Source of the DNA: an uncultured Muribaculum sp.
Lineage (GTDB): Bacteria; Bacteroidota; Bacteroidia; Bacteroidales; Muribaculaceae
NCBI GenBank assembly: GCA_910587665.1
Contig: CAJUMZ010000001.1
Coordinates: 124,001 to 188,000 of the forward strand
Length of the DNA: 64,000 nucleotides
Direction of reading: 5' to 3'
Every line of letters begins with the position of its first letter. The first letter of the stretch is position 1. The position numbers were made by a program, and so were the translations under genes. Below the pieces are notes generated by a model. That model ran no database searches, was not told the DNA's origin, and saw nothing but the letters and a program-made list of their open reading frames with translations. Positions 8,157-16,854 of this stretch are shown here, piece by piece.

Positions 8157-8711
8157 TCACACCTTGTCAAGCGGCTTTCGCTGACCCGCCATGCGGTATT
8201 TCGTGGGAGTAATCCCGGTCTCATCACGAAATTGTCGCGAAAGATGGGCCACACTGCTATAGCCAGTCATGTCAGCTATCTCCGACACTGTCATGTCGCC
8301 ATAAGCGAGCAACTCTTTCACATACTCAACTTTTTGCGCTATGTAGTACCTCTCGATAGTACGGTTTTCATGTCCGGCAAATAGCTTGCCCAATGTGCGG
8401 TAATCAATACCAATCCGTTCCGCAAGATAAGCCGACAGCTTCATCCGGCAATTTACCTCAGGATTGCGGGCAAACAATATAACTTCACGCTTGACGCTAT
8501 CCACAAGGGATGACTCACGGTCGCGCAAAAGCTCAAATCCGGCAGCTACAAGCATTCCGTCAAGCCGTTCAAACTCTTTATCGGAGAGTGTATTATCGAC
8601 AGAGACACGCCCCATCGTCACACGTGCGTCAGGATATCCCATACGGCGCATGATATCGGCAACCACCATCACACACCTGTCGCACACCATATTTTTCACA
8701 CCTATCTCCAT
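8157..8711 (-). CDS. AraC-family regulator with HMA-like metal-sensing N-terminus
   Basis: The ATG at 8711 gives a 184-residue protein; the longer TTG-started frame would place its start upstream of the promoter. Residues about 1-70 resemble a ferredoxin-like HMA domain, with MEIGVKNMVCDRC holding a CxxC pair (Cys10, Cys13) and the family's beta-alpha-beta spacing. Residues about 80-180 are an AraC DNA-binding domain with two helix-turn-helix units, including MTVSEIADMTGYSSVAHL and FRDETGITPTKYR. It should bind DNA in response to a soft metal, probably Cu(I). Its likely target is the adjacent same-strand efflux permease; target and ligand are inferred from context. Confidence 0.82.
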   Translation of the reverse strand: MEIGVKNMVCDRCVMVVADIMRRMGYPDARVTMGRVSVDNTLSDKEFERLDGMLVAAGFELLRDRESSLVDSVKREVILFARNPEVNCRMKLSAYLAERIGIDYRTLGKLFAGHENRTIERYYIAQKVEYVKELLAYGDMTVSEIADMTGYSSVAHLSRQFRDETGITPTKYRMAGQRKPLDKV

Positions 8712-8717
8712 CAGTTG

Positions 8718-8749
8718 CAAAGCTAACAAATTTTTCCAATCCTTACAAA
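8718..8749 (-). promoter_or_regulatory. Full-consensus promoter of the AraC regulator, start codon at +1 region
   Basis: On the minus strand TTTG (8749-8746), 20 bases, then TAGCTTTG (8725-8718) match the Bacteroidota -33/-7 consensus exactly. The box ends six bases before the ATG at 8711, so the predicted message has essentially no 5' leader. The rest of the gap to pncB (to 8827) contains AT-rich sequence with no other clear box. Confidence 0.65.
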
Positions 8750-8827
8750 CATTTCCATAGACGCCTTGACCGATGAACAAAGAGCCATATCCACATTGTT
8801 AATTAATAAATTATAAAACAAACGGAA

Positions 8828-10303
8828 ATGGAACAAAATTCTCTGTGTGGACAACGCAATATCTCGATGCTCATGGATCTTTATGAGCTTACGATGACCA
8901 ATGGCTTCTTTCTTCTCGGCAAGGGGCAGGAAAAAACAGTCTACGATATGTTTTACCGACGCAATCCCGACGACGGCGGATTCACCATTTTTGCCGGGCT
9001 TGAACAGACGCTGGAGTTTATCGAGTGTTTTCATTTCACCGACCGCGATATAGATTACCTGAACAGCCTGGGTATGTTTGCATCGGAATATCTCGACTAT
9101 CTGCGAGGGTTCAAATTTACCGGCGACATATACGCCTTCCGCGAAGGTACCGTTGCATACCCCGACGAGCCACTTGTAACAGTAATGGCCCCGCTTATCG
9201 AAGCTCAGATAATAGAGACAGCCATGCTGTCACAGCTCAATCACCAATCGCTCATAGCCACAAAGGCCAACCGCATAGTCCGCGCGGCACAGGGCAGGGC
9301 CGTCGCCGACATGGGGGCGCGCCGCGCCCACAATGCCGACGCGGCAATCTACGGCGCACGTGCCGCATATATCGGGGGTGTGAACAACACTGCTACCGTT
9401 ATCGCCGGGGAAATGTTTGACATCCCGGTAACAGGCACCATGGCCCACAGCTGGATTATGGCATTTGAGTCGGAATACGAGGCATTCCGCTCTTATGCCG
9501 ACATCTACGGAAGCCGGTCGGTATTTCTTGTCGACACATACAATACCCTCGAATCAGGCGTACCGAATGCTATACGCGTGTTCAATGACCTGCTTAAGCC
9601 CCGCGGCGAACGCCTGCGCGGCATCCGCATCGACTCCGGCGACATTGCCTCATTATCAAAAAAAGCGCGCAAGATGCTCGACGAAGCAGGTATGACCGAC
9701 TGCCTGATAGTGGCGTCGAACAGTCTTGACGAAGGCACCATAGGTTCCATCATCTCACAGGGCGGATGCATAGACATCTTCGGCGTAGGCGAAAGGCTCA
9801 TCACGGCAAAGAGCGATTCGACATTTGGAGGCGTGTACAAGCTTACAGCCATGGAACGTGACGGCAAGTGGGAACCTAAGATAAAGGTATCGGACAATGT
9901 TGCAAAAATCACCAATCCAGGCTTAAAGAGCATATATCGCATCTATGACAGCGAGGGCGCAAGCGTCGGAGAACTTATCACCCATCATAGCGATACAATC
10001 CCCGACCCCGCGACACTCGATTGCGTGTCATCCGACAAGCCTTGGCAGCACGTAAACCTAAAGGGATGCCGACTACAGCCGTTACAAGTCAAGGTAATGG
10101 AAAGAGGGAAACGGTTGTTTCCCAAGAAACCGCTGTCAGAGATACAAGACTATGTAAGGCATCAGCTCTCGACAGAGGTGCGACCCGAAGAGCAGCGATT
10201 CTATAATCCCGACAGCCACCCGGTGCTTATGTCACGTGACTATTACGACATGAAAGTCAATCTGCTGAGCAAAATAAGCAATCTCCATCGTGCCGACAAA
10301 TAA
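8828..10303 (+). CDS. pncB: Nicotinate phosphoribosyltransferase
   Basis: This 491-residue cytosolic enzyme of the NAD salvage (Preiss-Handler) route joins nicotinate to PRPP to make nicotinate mononucleotide. Family blocks are plain: MDLYELTMTNGFF at the N-terminus, EGTVAYPDEPLVTV, MGARRAH, the catalytic-His block TGTMAHSWIMAF, IRIDSGD and the phosphate-binding IFGVGERL region. Length matches the bacterial long-form family. The ATG at 8828 is followed directly by conserved sequence. It is divergent from the AraC gene and appears to be a single-gene unit; the GH25 gene downstream has its own -7 box. Confidence 0.95.
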   Translation: MEQNSLCGQRNISMLMDLYELTMTNGFFLLGKGQEKTVYDMFYRRNPDDGGFTIFAGLEQTLEFIECFHFTDRDIDYLNSLGMFASEYLDYLRGFKFTGDIYAFREGTVAYPDEPLVTVMAPLIEAQIIETAMLSQLNHQSLIATKANRIVRAAQGRAVADMGARRAHNADAAIYGARAAYIGGVNNTATVIAGEMFDIPVTGTMAHSWIMAFESEYEAFRSYADIYGSRSVFLVDTYNTLESGVPNAIRVFNDLLKPRGERLRGIRIDSGDIASLSKKARKMLDEAGMTDCLIVASNSLDEGTIGSIISQGGCIDIFGVGERLITAKSDSTFGGVYKLTAMERDGKWEPKIKVSDNVAKITNPGLKSIYRIYDSEGASVGELITHHSDTIPDPATLDCVSSDKPWQHVNLKGCRLQPLQVKVMERGKRLFPKKPLSEIQDYVRHQLSTEVRPEEQRFYNPDSHPVLMSRDYYDMKVNLLSKISNLHRADK

Positions 10304-10331
10304 CATTTTCAAGCACATTGGGAGTTGATTA

Positions 10332-10363
10332 TTAGCGATTGTCGGTAATTCTCACTACCTTTG
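10332..10363 (+). promoter_or_regulatory. Promoter of the GH25 gene, -7 box next to the start codon
   Basis: TTAG (10332-10335, three of four matches to TTTG), 20 bases, then TACCTTTG (10356-10363). The box ends five bases before the ATG at 10369, a third case of a promoter lying against its start codon. Confidence 0.5.
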
Positions 10364-10368
10364 CTGAA

Positions 10369-11097
10369 ATGAAGGTGAAAATTTGGATTGCGACAATTGT
10401 GTTTGTGGCGGGAGTGATCGCCGCATGCCTGCTTTTCGTAAACACCCGCCACACCGTGAGGTCGGTGGATGTCGACGAAAAGATGTTTCCGGTACGAGGC
10501 ATGGATCTGTCTTCCCACAACGGCGATATCGACTTTGACCGGATCGCCCGCGACTCCATCGACTTCATAATGTTGAAAGCCACAGAGGGGACAAGTTTCA
10601 AGGATCCCCGGTTTCACTCCAATTACCGTAAGGCACGCAATGCCGGAATCAAGGCAGTCGGCGCCTATCACTTTTTCCGGTTTGACACCGACGGGGAGAT
10701 GCAGGCTATCAATTTCCTAAACTCCCTTAGCGGCAAGACTCTCGACCTGCCCGCCGTGATCGACCTCGAAGAGTGGAGCAATCCAGAAAATATAGCTACC
10801 GACGATATCGTAAAACGCTTGCGTGCCATGATAGAATGCCTGCAACGCAACGGACACAACGTCATGTTTTACACCAACAAAGATGGCTATGAGCGATTTC
10901 TGAAAGGACGGTTTGACGAGTTCCCGCTATGGATATGCTCGTTCACCGATCCGCCACTTGATGACAATACCCGTTGGTCGCTGTGGCAATACAGTCACCT
11001 TGGGTGGACCGAGGCTTGCGATTCGGAAGTCGACCTGAACACATTCAACGGCAGTCATGAAGAATGGCACAATTGGCTGAAAGCATCAACCTTTTAA
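10369..11097 (+). CDS. GH25 muramidase (lysozyme-type), membrane-anchored
   Basis: The ATG at 10369 gives 242 residues; the in-frame TTG upstream precedes the promoter and is rejected. Residues 5-26 are hydrophobic, with VIAAC at 16-20 that could serve as a lipobox, so the enzyme is either lipid-anchored or held by one helix. The catalytic domain (about 45-235) is GH25: GMDLSSHNGDIDF contains the first active-site Asp, VIDLEEW the DxE pair, and WSLWQYS a conserved late strand. Such enzymes cleave beta-1,4 bonds between MurNAc and GlcNAc in peptidoglycan. A role in wall remodelling is likely. Confidence 0.88.
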   Translation: MKVKIWIATIVFVAGVIAACLLFVNTRHTVRSVDVDEKMFPVRGMDLSSHNGDIDFDRIARDSIDFIMLKATEGTSFKDPRFHSNYRKARNAGIKAVGAYHFFRFDTDGEMQAINFLNSLSGKTLDLPAVIDLEEWSNPENIATDDIVKRLRAMIECLQRNGHNVMFYTNKDGYERFLKGRFDEFPLWICSFTDPPLDDNTRWSLWQYSHLGWTEACDSEVDLNTFNGSHEEWHNWLKASTF

Positions 11098-11131
11098 ATT
11101 CCAATAATCTCCGCAACAACTTATTTGCATT

Positions 11132-12388
11132 ATGGACTATCAGATATTTCCACCCGAAGAGATCACAGATGCACAGATAAAGCTTCCGCTATCGAAAAGC
11201 ATCAGCAATCGTGTGCTGATGATAAACGCTTTGGCCGGCAATTGCGGGTCCATCGGCGAGGTGGCAAAATGTGACGACACCGACGCGATGCGTCGTGCAC
11301 TTGACAGTGACAGCGCCGAAATCAACATAGGCGCGGCGGGCACGGCGATGCGCTTTCTCACCGCTTATTTTACGATGCAGGAGGGGCGCACGGTAACCGT
11401 TGACGGCACCGAGCGCATGAGACAGCGGCCTATAGGTGTACTCGTTGACGCGCTCCGCGAGTGTGGAGCCGACATATCCTACACTCAGAAAGAAGGCTAC
11501 CCTCCACTGCGAATCACAGGCAAACGGCTCACCGGCGGAAGCATAACCGTCGACGGCTCGATAAGTTCACAATACATCTCGGCTCTATTGATGGCGGCGC
11601 CACTTATGGAGCAGGGTCTTACCGTAACACTGACGGGAGAGACGGTTTCGCGACCCTACATACTTATGACACTCGGACTTATGAGACAGTGGGGAGTGGA
11701 AAGTGACTTTTACGGCAACACCATAACCATCGCCCCGCAGAGATACAGTGCGATAGATTTCTGTGTAGAGGCTGACTGGTCGGCGGCATCATACTGGTTT
11801 GAGATTGCCGCCTTCTCCTTTGGCGACATAAAACTGCTTGGGCTGGAAAAGGAATCACTCCAAGGCGACAGCCGCGTGAAAAGCCTTTTCTCCAATTTCG
11901 GAATAGAGGCTGAACCGGATGATGAAGGCGCGCTTGAATTGAATGCGTCACCCAATATAACTCCGCGCATGGTTGCCGACCTATCCGACTGTCCCGATCT
12001 CGCGCAGACCGTCATTGTGACCTGCTGTGTGCTGAATATTCCGTTTAGAATCACAGGCCTTTCCACACTCAAGATAAAAGAGACTGACCGAATTACTGCG
12101 CTCTGCACCGAACTGTGTAAATTGTCATTTGTCATAGGCCAGCCCGATGACAGCACCCTTGAATGGGAGGGCGAGCGTGCGCCGGTCGATGCCGAAGTGC
12201 CGCTATCGATCGACACCTACGATGATCACCGCATGGCAATGGCATTTGCCCCTGTCGCGCTCTTCCTTCCAGGCATTGTCATCCGTGATGTAGAGGTTGT
12301 CAGCAAGTCTTATCCTGACTTTTGGGATCATCTGCGCGGCATAGGCTTTACATTGGAGCCGGTAAACCCGTTAACTTCGGAGGCTTAA
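11132..12388 (+). CDS. aroA: 3-phosphoshikimate 1-carboxyvinyltransferase (EPSP synthase)
   Basis: This 418-residue enzyme of the shikimate pathway transfers enolpyruvyl from PEP to shikimate-3-phosphate. Signature blocks are LPLSKSISNR near the N-terminus, AAGTAMRFLTAY, SSQYISALLMA, LKIKETDRI, and the C-terminal YDDHRMAMAFAP. The protein is slightly short of the usual 430 residues and shows the divergent form seen in Bacteroidota. The start is ATG 11132. The next gene starts three bases after its stop, so aroA heads an operon with the Cys-motif membrane protein and the metal permease. Confidence 0.93.
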   Translation: MDYQIFPPEEITDAQIKLPLSKSISNRVLMINALAGNCGSIGEVAKCDDTDAMRRALDSDSAEINIGAAGTAMRFLTAYFTMQEGRTVTVDGTERMRQRPIGVLVDALRECGADISYTQKEGYPPLRITGKRLTGGSITVDGSISSQYISALLMAAPLMEQGLTVTLTGETVSRPYILMTLGLMRQWGVESDFYGNTITIAPQRYSAIDFCVEADWSAASYWFEIAAFSFGDIKLLGLEKESLQGDSRVKSLFSNFGIEAEPDDEGALELNASPNITPRMVADLSDCPDLAQTVIVTCCVLNIPFRITGLSTLKIKETDRITALCTELCKLSFVIGQPDDSTLEWEGERAPVDAEVPLSIDTYDDHRMAMAFAPVALFLPGIVIRDVEVVSKSYPDFWDHLRGIGFTLEPVNPLTSEA

Positions 12389-12390
12389 CC

Positions 12391-12822
12391 ATGGAAGTAA
12401 GTCTGATCATACTTGCCGCACTGATTGCCGTAGGGTTCGTACTGTACCTGCATGACCGTCACGGCAGAAAAAAAGCCGAGGCAAAAGGTCTTGAGGAACC
12501 TGCTTTCAATGAGCCGGAAGAACAGTGTTGTGGCATGCACATAACATGTGAGCGCGATTCACTTCTCGCATCAGTAAGCGACAAGATAGAATATTACGAC
12601 GATGAAGAACTTGACGCATATAAAGGCAGGAGTGCTGATGAATATACGGAAGAGGAGATCGAGCAGTTCCGCGATGTGCTCCTGACACTGCTTCCCGAAG
12701 ATATAGCCGGATGGGGAAGGAGCATACAGCTCCGAGGCATCGAACTGCCGGCTCCCGTCAAGGAAGAGCTGTTGATGATTGTAGCGGAAGCGCGGCGTGA
12801 AGCAAATGTCATCCCAAATTAA
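12391..12822 (+). CDS. Small membrane-anchored protein with CCGxHxxCE motif, function unknown
   Basis: The ATG at 12391 follows a strong ribosome binding site (CGGAGG, 12377-12382) and lies three bases after aroA. The 143-residue product has an N-terminal membrane helix (about 3-22), then a basic stretch, then CCGMHITCERDSLL at about 47-60, and a strongly acidic helical C-terminal part (about 65-143). The CCGxHxxC cluster could bind a metal or an Fe-S group on the cytosolic side. I know of no assigned function. Its tight coupling to aroA and a zinc/manganese-type ABC permease is the only clue. Confidence 0.8.
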   Translation: MEVSLIILAALIAVGFVLYLHDRHGRKKAEAKGLEEPAFNEPEEQCCGMHITCERDSLLASVSDKIEYYDDEELDAYKGRSADEYTEEEIEQFRDVLLTLLPEDIAGWGRSIQLRGIELPAPVKEELLMIVAEARREANVIPN

Positions 12823-12832
12823 ACTGTAAGTT

Positions 12833-13648
12833 ATGGAATATCTGCAATACGCTTTTTTCCGAAATGCCCTCGCCGGCATACTTATTATAAGTATCGCCGC
12901 GGCAGTCATAGGCACTTACATCATAAGTCGCCGCATGGTATCGATCACCGGTGGCGTCACCCATGCCTGTTTCGGCGGACTCGGACTCGGTTATTACCTT
13001 GGTATAAGCCCCGTGGCCATGGCGGCAGTGTTTGCCGTAGTCTCTTCGCTTGGTGTTGAATGGATATCAGGAAGATACCGCGTACGGGAGGACTCGGCGA
13101 TTGCCGTAATATGGTCGCTCGGCATGGCGATAGGCATCCTGTTTATATTCCTCACTCCGGGATATGTGCCTGAACTCAACTCTTTCCTATTTGGCAACAT
13201 ACTCACCATCACTTCCTCCGATCTTTGGCTGTTCGGAGGATTCACTGCCCTCTTGCTTATATTCTTCCTGTCATTCAGGCGCACAATCGTGGCATGCGCC
13301 TTTGACCGGGACTTTGCGAAAGTTGCGGGGCTCCCCGTTAAGTTTATCAACTATGCCATGACGGTATTTGTAGCCGTGTGCGTAGTACTCACTATCCGAC
13401 TAATCGGGATAATGCTGCTTCTTGCCATGCTCACAGTGCCTATACTCATAGCCGAGGTGTGGTGCAAGCGGTTTATGTCAATTATGTTTGCCGCGATGGG
13501 GATTTCGCTCGGCAGTTCTCTCGCCGGATTGTTTCTCGCGACAGTGATCGACGTGCCGTGTTCCGCCATAATAGTGTTGCTCCAGATAGCGGTATATGCG
13601 GTGGCAAGATTGTGTGCCGACATCTTTGCAAGGCGGCTTGCGCAATAA
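12833..13648 (+). CDS. Metal ABC transporter permease, ZnuB/MntB type
   Basis: This 271-residue integral membrane protein has about eight hydrophobic segments and the ABC-3 family blocks: RRMVSITGGVTHACFGGLGLGY after the first helices (conserved H and GG) and TIRLIGIMLLLAMLTVPILIA late. It would form the inner-membrane channel for Zn, Mn or Fe uptake. No ATP-binding subunit or solute-binding protein is encoded beside it, so partners must be elsewhere. It begins 11 bases after the stop of the CCG-motif gene. The symbol is left empty because the metal is unknown. Confidence 0.88.
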   Translation: MEYLQYAFFRNALAGILIISIAAAVIGTYIISRRMVSITGGVTHACFGGLGLGYYLGISPVAMAAVFAVVSSLGVEWISGRYRVREDSAIAVIWSLGMAIGILFIFLTPGYVPELNSFLFGNILTITSSDLWLFGGFTALLLIFFLSFRRTIVACAFDRDFAKVAGLPVKFINYAMTVFVAVCVVLTIRLIGIMLLLAMLTVPILIAEVWCKRFMSIMFAAMGISLGSSLAGLFLATVIDVPCSAIIVLLQIAVYAVARLCADIFARRLAQ

Positions 13649-13672
13649 TCGACATCAACAAGGCGTTATCTT

Positions 13673-13694
13673 ATATAATGTAACGACATTATAT
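13673..13694. repeat. Inverted repeat in the porW leader (ATATAATGT / ACATTATAT)
   Basis: Two perfect 9-bp arms separated by AACG end five bases before the GTG start of porW. The size and symmetry suit a dimeric repressor or activator site; in RNA it would be a weak AT-rich stem beside the ribosome binding region. Confidence 0.55.
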
Positions 13695-13699
13695 TCAAC

Positions 13700-16600
13700 G
13701 TGAAAAAGTTAGCACTGATAATACTAATTGCATTTTCGGTGGCCGCAGTGTCATGCGGCCCGCGGAAAAACACAGCCATGTCACGTAATTATCAGGCATT
13801 TATCACCCGCTACAACATCTATTACAACGGCGACGAGCATTATAAGGAGACCATGAAGTCGCTTGAACGCGCCTACGAGGATGATTATTCCCGGCTCCTG
13901 TTTGTACACCCGGCAGACGCTCGAAAAGACCCCGACGCCCCGCAACCGTCAGGCGACTTCACTCGTTCGATTGAAAAAGCGCAGAAAGCTATTCAGCTTC
14001 GCTCGATAAAGAAAAAGCCCGCAAAAAAGCCGGGCAAGTCATCCGATCCCGAATATAAGGCATGGATGAAGCGTGATGAATATAACCCTTTCATCCACAA
14101 CTCATGGATGCAGATGGGAAGGGCGCAATACAACAACGGCGACTTCCTCGGATCGGCATCGACATTCTATTACATCGCAAAGCACTTTACCTGGCTGCCA
14201 AACACCGTGACAGAGGCAAAACTATGGCAGGCAAGATCATACCTTGCAATGGGCTGGGACTATGAGGCAGAGAATATCATCACCAAAATTCCGGAAAAGG
14301 CACTCGTCAACGGAGATTTACAGGGATTATACAACATGGTGTACGCCACCATGCTGCTTCAATCCCACGACCCGATAAAGGCGATACCGTATGTTGAGGA
14401 GACCATAAAACACTCATCCGGAATTCAGAAATCGAGGCTGTATTTTCTGCTCGGACAGTTACAGGCACGAGCCGGAAACCGTGAGGCGGCATACAACGCA
14501 TACAAAAAGTCGGCAGGCTCCCAAGTATCATACCGCGCACAGCTCAATGCGCGCATAAAGCAAAGCGAGGTATATTCGGGCAGCAATGTCGAGCCGGAGG
14601 TGAAGTCACTGCTGCGCATGACACGCTATGACCGCAACAAGCCTTACCTTGACCAGATTTACTATGCCGTAGGCAATCTTTACCTTTCGCGCGGCGATAC
14701 AGTCAAGGCGATTGAAAATTACAAGCTTGCCGCCGAAAAATCTACGCGCAACGGCATTGACAAGGCTATAAGCCAGCTCCAGCTCGGATCGCTTTACTTC
14801 GACCGTCACCGCTATGACCTCGCGCAACCATGCTACGCCGAGGCTGTGCCGCTGCTTCCCGAGAGCTACCCCGGCATTGACTCGCTGCGCACACGCAGCG
14901 ATGTGCTTGACCAACTTGCGCTATACTCTCAGAATGTCACCCTCAACGACTCTCTGCTCCGCCTCTCCGAAATGCCTGAGGAAGAGCAACTCGCGGTAGT
15001 CAACAAGATAATCGACGAACTAAAGAAAAAAGAAGCGGAAGAAGCGGAAAAGCTCAAACGCGAAGAATATCTCGCCCAACAACAGGGAGCCAACAATGTA
15101 CAGAACACCGGCAACGCCGCTGCCGCACCGACGACGTTCACCATGAACACCGACGACTCATGGTATTTCTACAACACGGCAACACGTAATGCCGGCAAGA
15201 CCGACTTCCAGAAGCGATGGGGCTCGCGAAAGCTTGAGGATGACTGGCGCAGGCGCAACAAGTCATCGTTCAATTTCAACGACTTCGACAACTCAGGCGA
15301 AGAAGACGGGGATGACAGCGAGAGCACCGACACAGGCGATGAGCCGGAAAAGTCAAAAGAAGAGGCAGAGAAAGAGAATGATCCCCACTACCCGGAATAT
15401 TATCTACGCCAGATACCCTCAACGCCCGAGGAGAAACTTACGGCAAATGATGTGATCCAGGAAGGTATGTACAACATGGGACTAATCCTCAAGGATCAGC
15501 TTGACGCCTACGACGATGCTTCCGATGAATGGCAGGAGCTGCTGCGGCGCTACCCCGACAATATATACCGCATGGATGTGTATTACAACATGTATCTTAT
15601 GTATATGCGCGCAGGCAACAAGTCTCTCGCCGAACGCTACCGTGCATTGATGCTCAGCGACTTCCCCGAGTCAAAATATGGCATGGCAATGCGCGACCCC
15701 GATTATCTCGACAAGCTGCGCAACATGGAGGCGGATCAAGAGCTGATGTATGAGCGCGCCTATGAGGCTTATCTTGACAACCGTAACAGCGAGGTGCATG
15801 CCGCTTACCGCGAGATGATGAAGAAATATCCGCTAAGCAAGATCATGCCTAAATTCATGTTTATCGACGCGCTTAGCTATGTGTCGGAGAATGATCAGGA
15901 AAAATTCCGCTCGACACTTAAGGAAATACTCGAGCGCTATCCCGATACCGACATAACACCTATCGCATCATCCTATCTGCGCGGTCTCGCCCAAGGGAAA
16001 AAGCTCCACAGCGGGGCAACCAACATGCGCGGAATGATATGGGATCTCCGCCTTGGCAACGACTCTACCGACATATCTGCCGATTCGATAGCATTTGACC
16101 TCAATCCCGGTGAGCCGCAACTTCTTGTGCTTGTGTATCCAACCGACGAAGTGTCAGGCAACCAATTGCTTTTTGACGTTGCCCGCCACAACTTCGGGTC
16201 ATTTGTAGTAAAGGATTTTGATCTTGAGCCTATGAATTTCGGGCGTCTCGGTTTGCTTCTTGTAAAAGGTTTTGCTAACTTTGAGGAGCTTATACATTAC
16301 CGCAAAGTCATGGAGAGCGATGCCGGCCTTGTGCTTCCTCCCCAAGTGCGACCGGTCATGATAAGCGTAAAGAACTTTGACACCCTCCTAGGGCAAGGGC
16401 GCACATTTGAGGATTATTTCCGATATGTCGACGAGCAGGCGGCTGAAGGTCCCGTTATGACGGCACCGGGAGATGTCGAGACCGACGACATGTATTTTGA
16501 CGCAATCGTAAGCGACCGACCCGATGAGACGGAACCGCATGACGAAACGCCAGAGCCTGAGCCCGAGACGCCAACAGAAGCTGAAACAAATACCGCGTCA

Positions 16601-16843
16601 GGACAGGAAGCCGATGCCCCGGAAGAAGAAGTTCTGGAAGAAGCAGCCGAGCCAACCCTCGCACCGGTAAATCCGGAGCCCGTAACTCCTGAACCGGTGA
16701 TTCCGGCAACTCCCGCTCCTGGACCGACAACAGCCCCCTCTCCCGCTCCGGCAACGACTACTCCTGTACCGGCTCCGGCTCCCGCACCGACATATCCCGA
16801 ATATCCTGCCGGCTCGGAGGGTGATGATGATTTATTGGATTAA
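13700..16843 (+). CDS. porW: T9SS periplasmic TPR lipoprotein PorW/SprE
   Basis: The start is GTG at 13700, because the lipoprotein signal follows at once (MKKLALIILIAFSVAAVSC, Cys19). The 1047-residue product has the SprE/PorW architecture: TPR-type helical repeats (about 30-450), a long charged linker (about 450-570), a second TPR block (about 585-780), and a conserved terminal domain with QLLVLVYPTDEVSGNQLLFDV and NFGSFVVKDFDLEPM blocks. A disordered Pro/Glu/Ala tail (about 920-1047) ends the protein. PorW/SprE is required for T9SS secretion in known systems and links outer-membrane complexes to the periplasmic ring. The gene is followed 12 bases later by porX, an arrangement that supports the call. 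Confidence 0.88.
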   Translation: MKKLALIILIAFSVAAVSCGPRKNTAMSRNYQAFITRYNIYYNGDEHYKETMKSLERAYEDDYSRLLFVHPADARKDPDAPQPSGDFTRSIEKAQKAIQLRSIKKKPAKKPGKSSDPEYKAWMKRDEYNPFIHNSWMQMGRAQYNNGDFLGSASTFYYIAKHFTWLPNTVTEAKLWQARSYLAMGWDYEAENIITKIPEKALVNGDLQGLYNMVYATMLLQSHDPIKAIPYVEETIKHSSGIQKSRLYFLLGQLQARAGNREAAYNAYKKSAGSQVSYRAQLNARIKQSEVYSGSNVEPEVKSLLRMTRYDRNKPYLDQIYYAVGNLYLSRGDTVKAIENYKLAAEKSTRNGIDKAISQLQLGSLYFDRHRYDLAQPCYAEAVPLLPESYPGIDSLRTRSDVLDQLALYSQNVTLNDSLLRLSEMPEEEQLAVVNKIIDELKKKEAEEAEKLKREEYLAQQQGANNVQNTGNAAAAPTTFTMNTDDSWYFYNTATRNAGKTDFQKRWGSRKLEDDWRRRNKSSFNFNDFDNSGEEDGDDSESTDTGDEPEKSKEEAEKENDPHYPEYYLRQIPSTPEEKLTANDVIQEGMYNMGLILKDQLDAYDDASDEWQELLRRYPDNIYRMDVYYNMYLMYMRAGNKSLAERYRALMLSDFPESKYGMAMRDPDYLDKLRNMEADQELMYERAYEAYLDNRNSEVHAAYREMMKKYPLSKIMPKFMFIDALSYVSENDQEKFRSTLKEILERYPDTDITPIASSYLRGLAQGKKLHSGATNMRGMIWDLRLGNDSTDISADSIAFDLNPGEPQLLVLVYPTDEVSGNQLLFDVARHNFGSFVVKDFDLEPMNFGRLGLLLVKGFANFEELIHYRKVMESDAGLVLPPQVRPVMISVKNFDTLLGQGRTFEDYFRYVDEQAAEGPVMTAPGDVETDDMYFDAIVSDRPDETEPHDETPEPEPETPTEAETNTASGQEADAPEEEVLEEAAEPTLAPVNPEPVTPEPVIPATPAPGPTTAPSPAPATTTPVPAPAPAPTYPEYPAGSEGDDDLLD

Positions 16844-16854
16844 AATACACCGAT

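Noticed and set aside
8712..8827. Riboswitch or NAD-related leader before pncB
   Set aside because: The gap is short and AT-rich with no stable fold or known motif that I can see.
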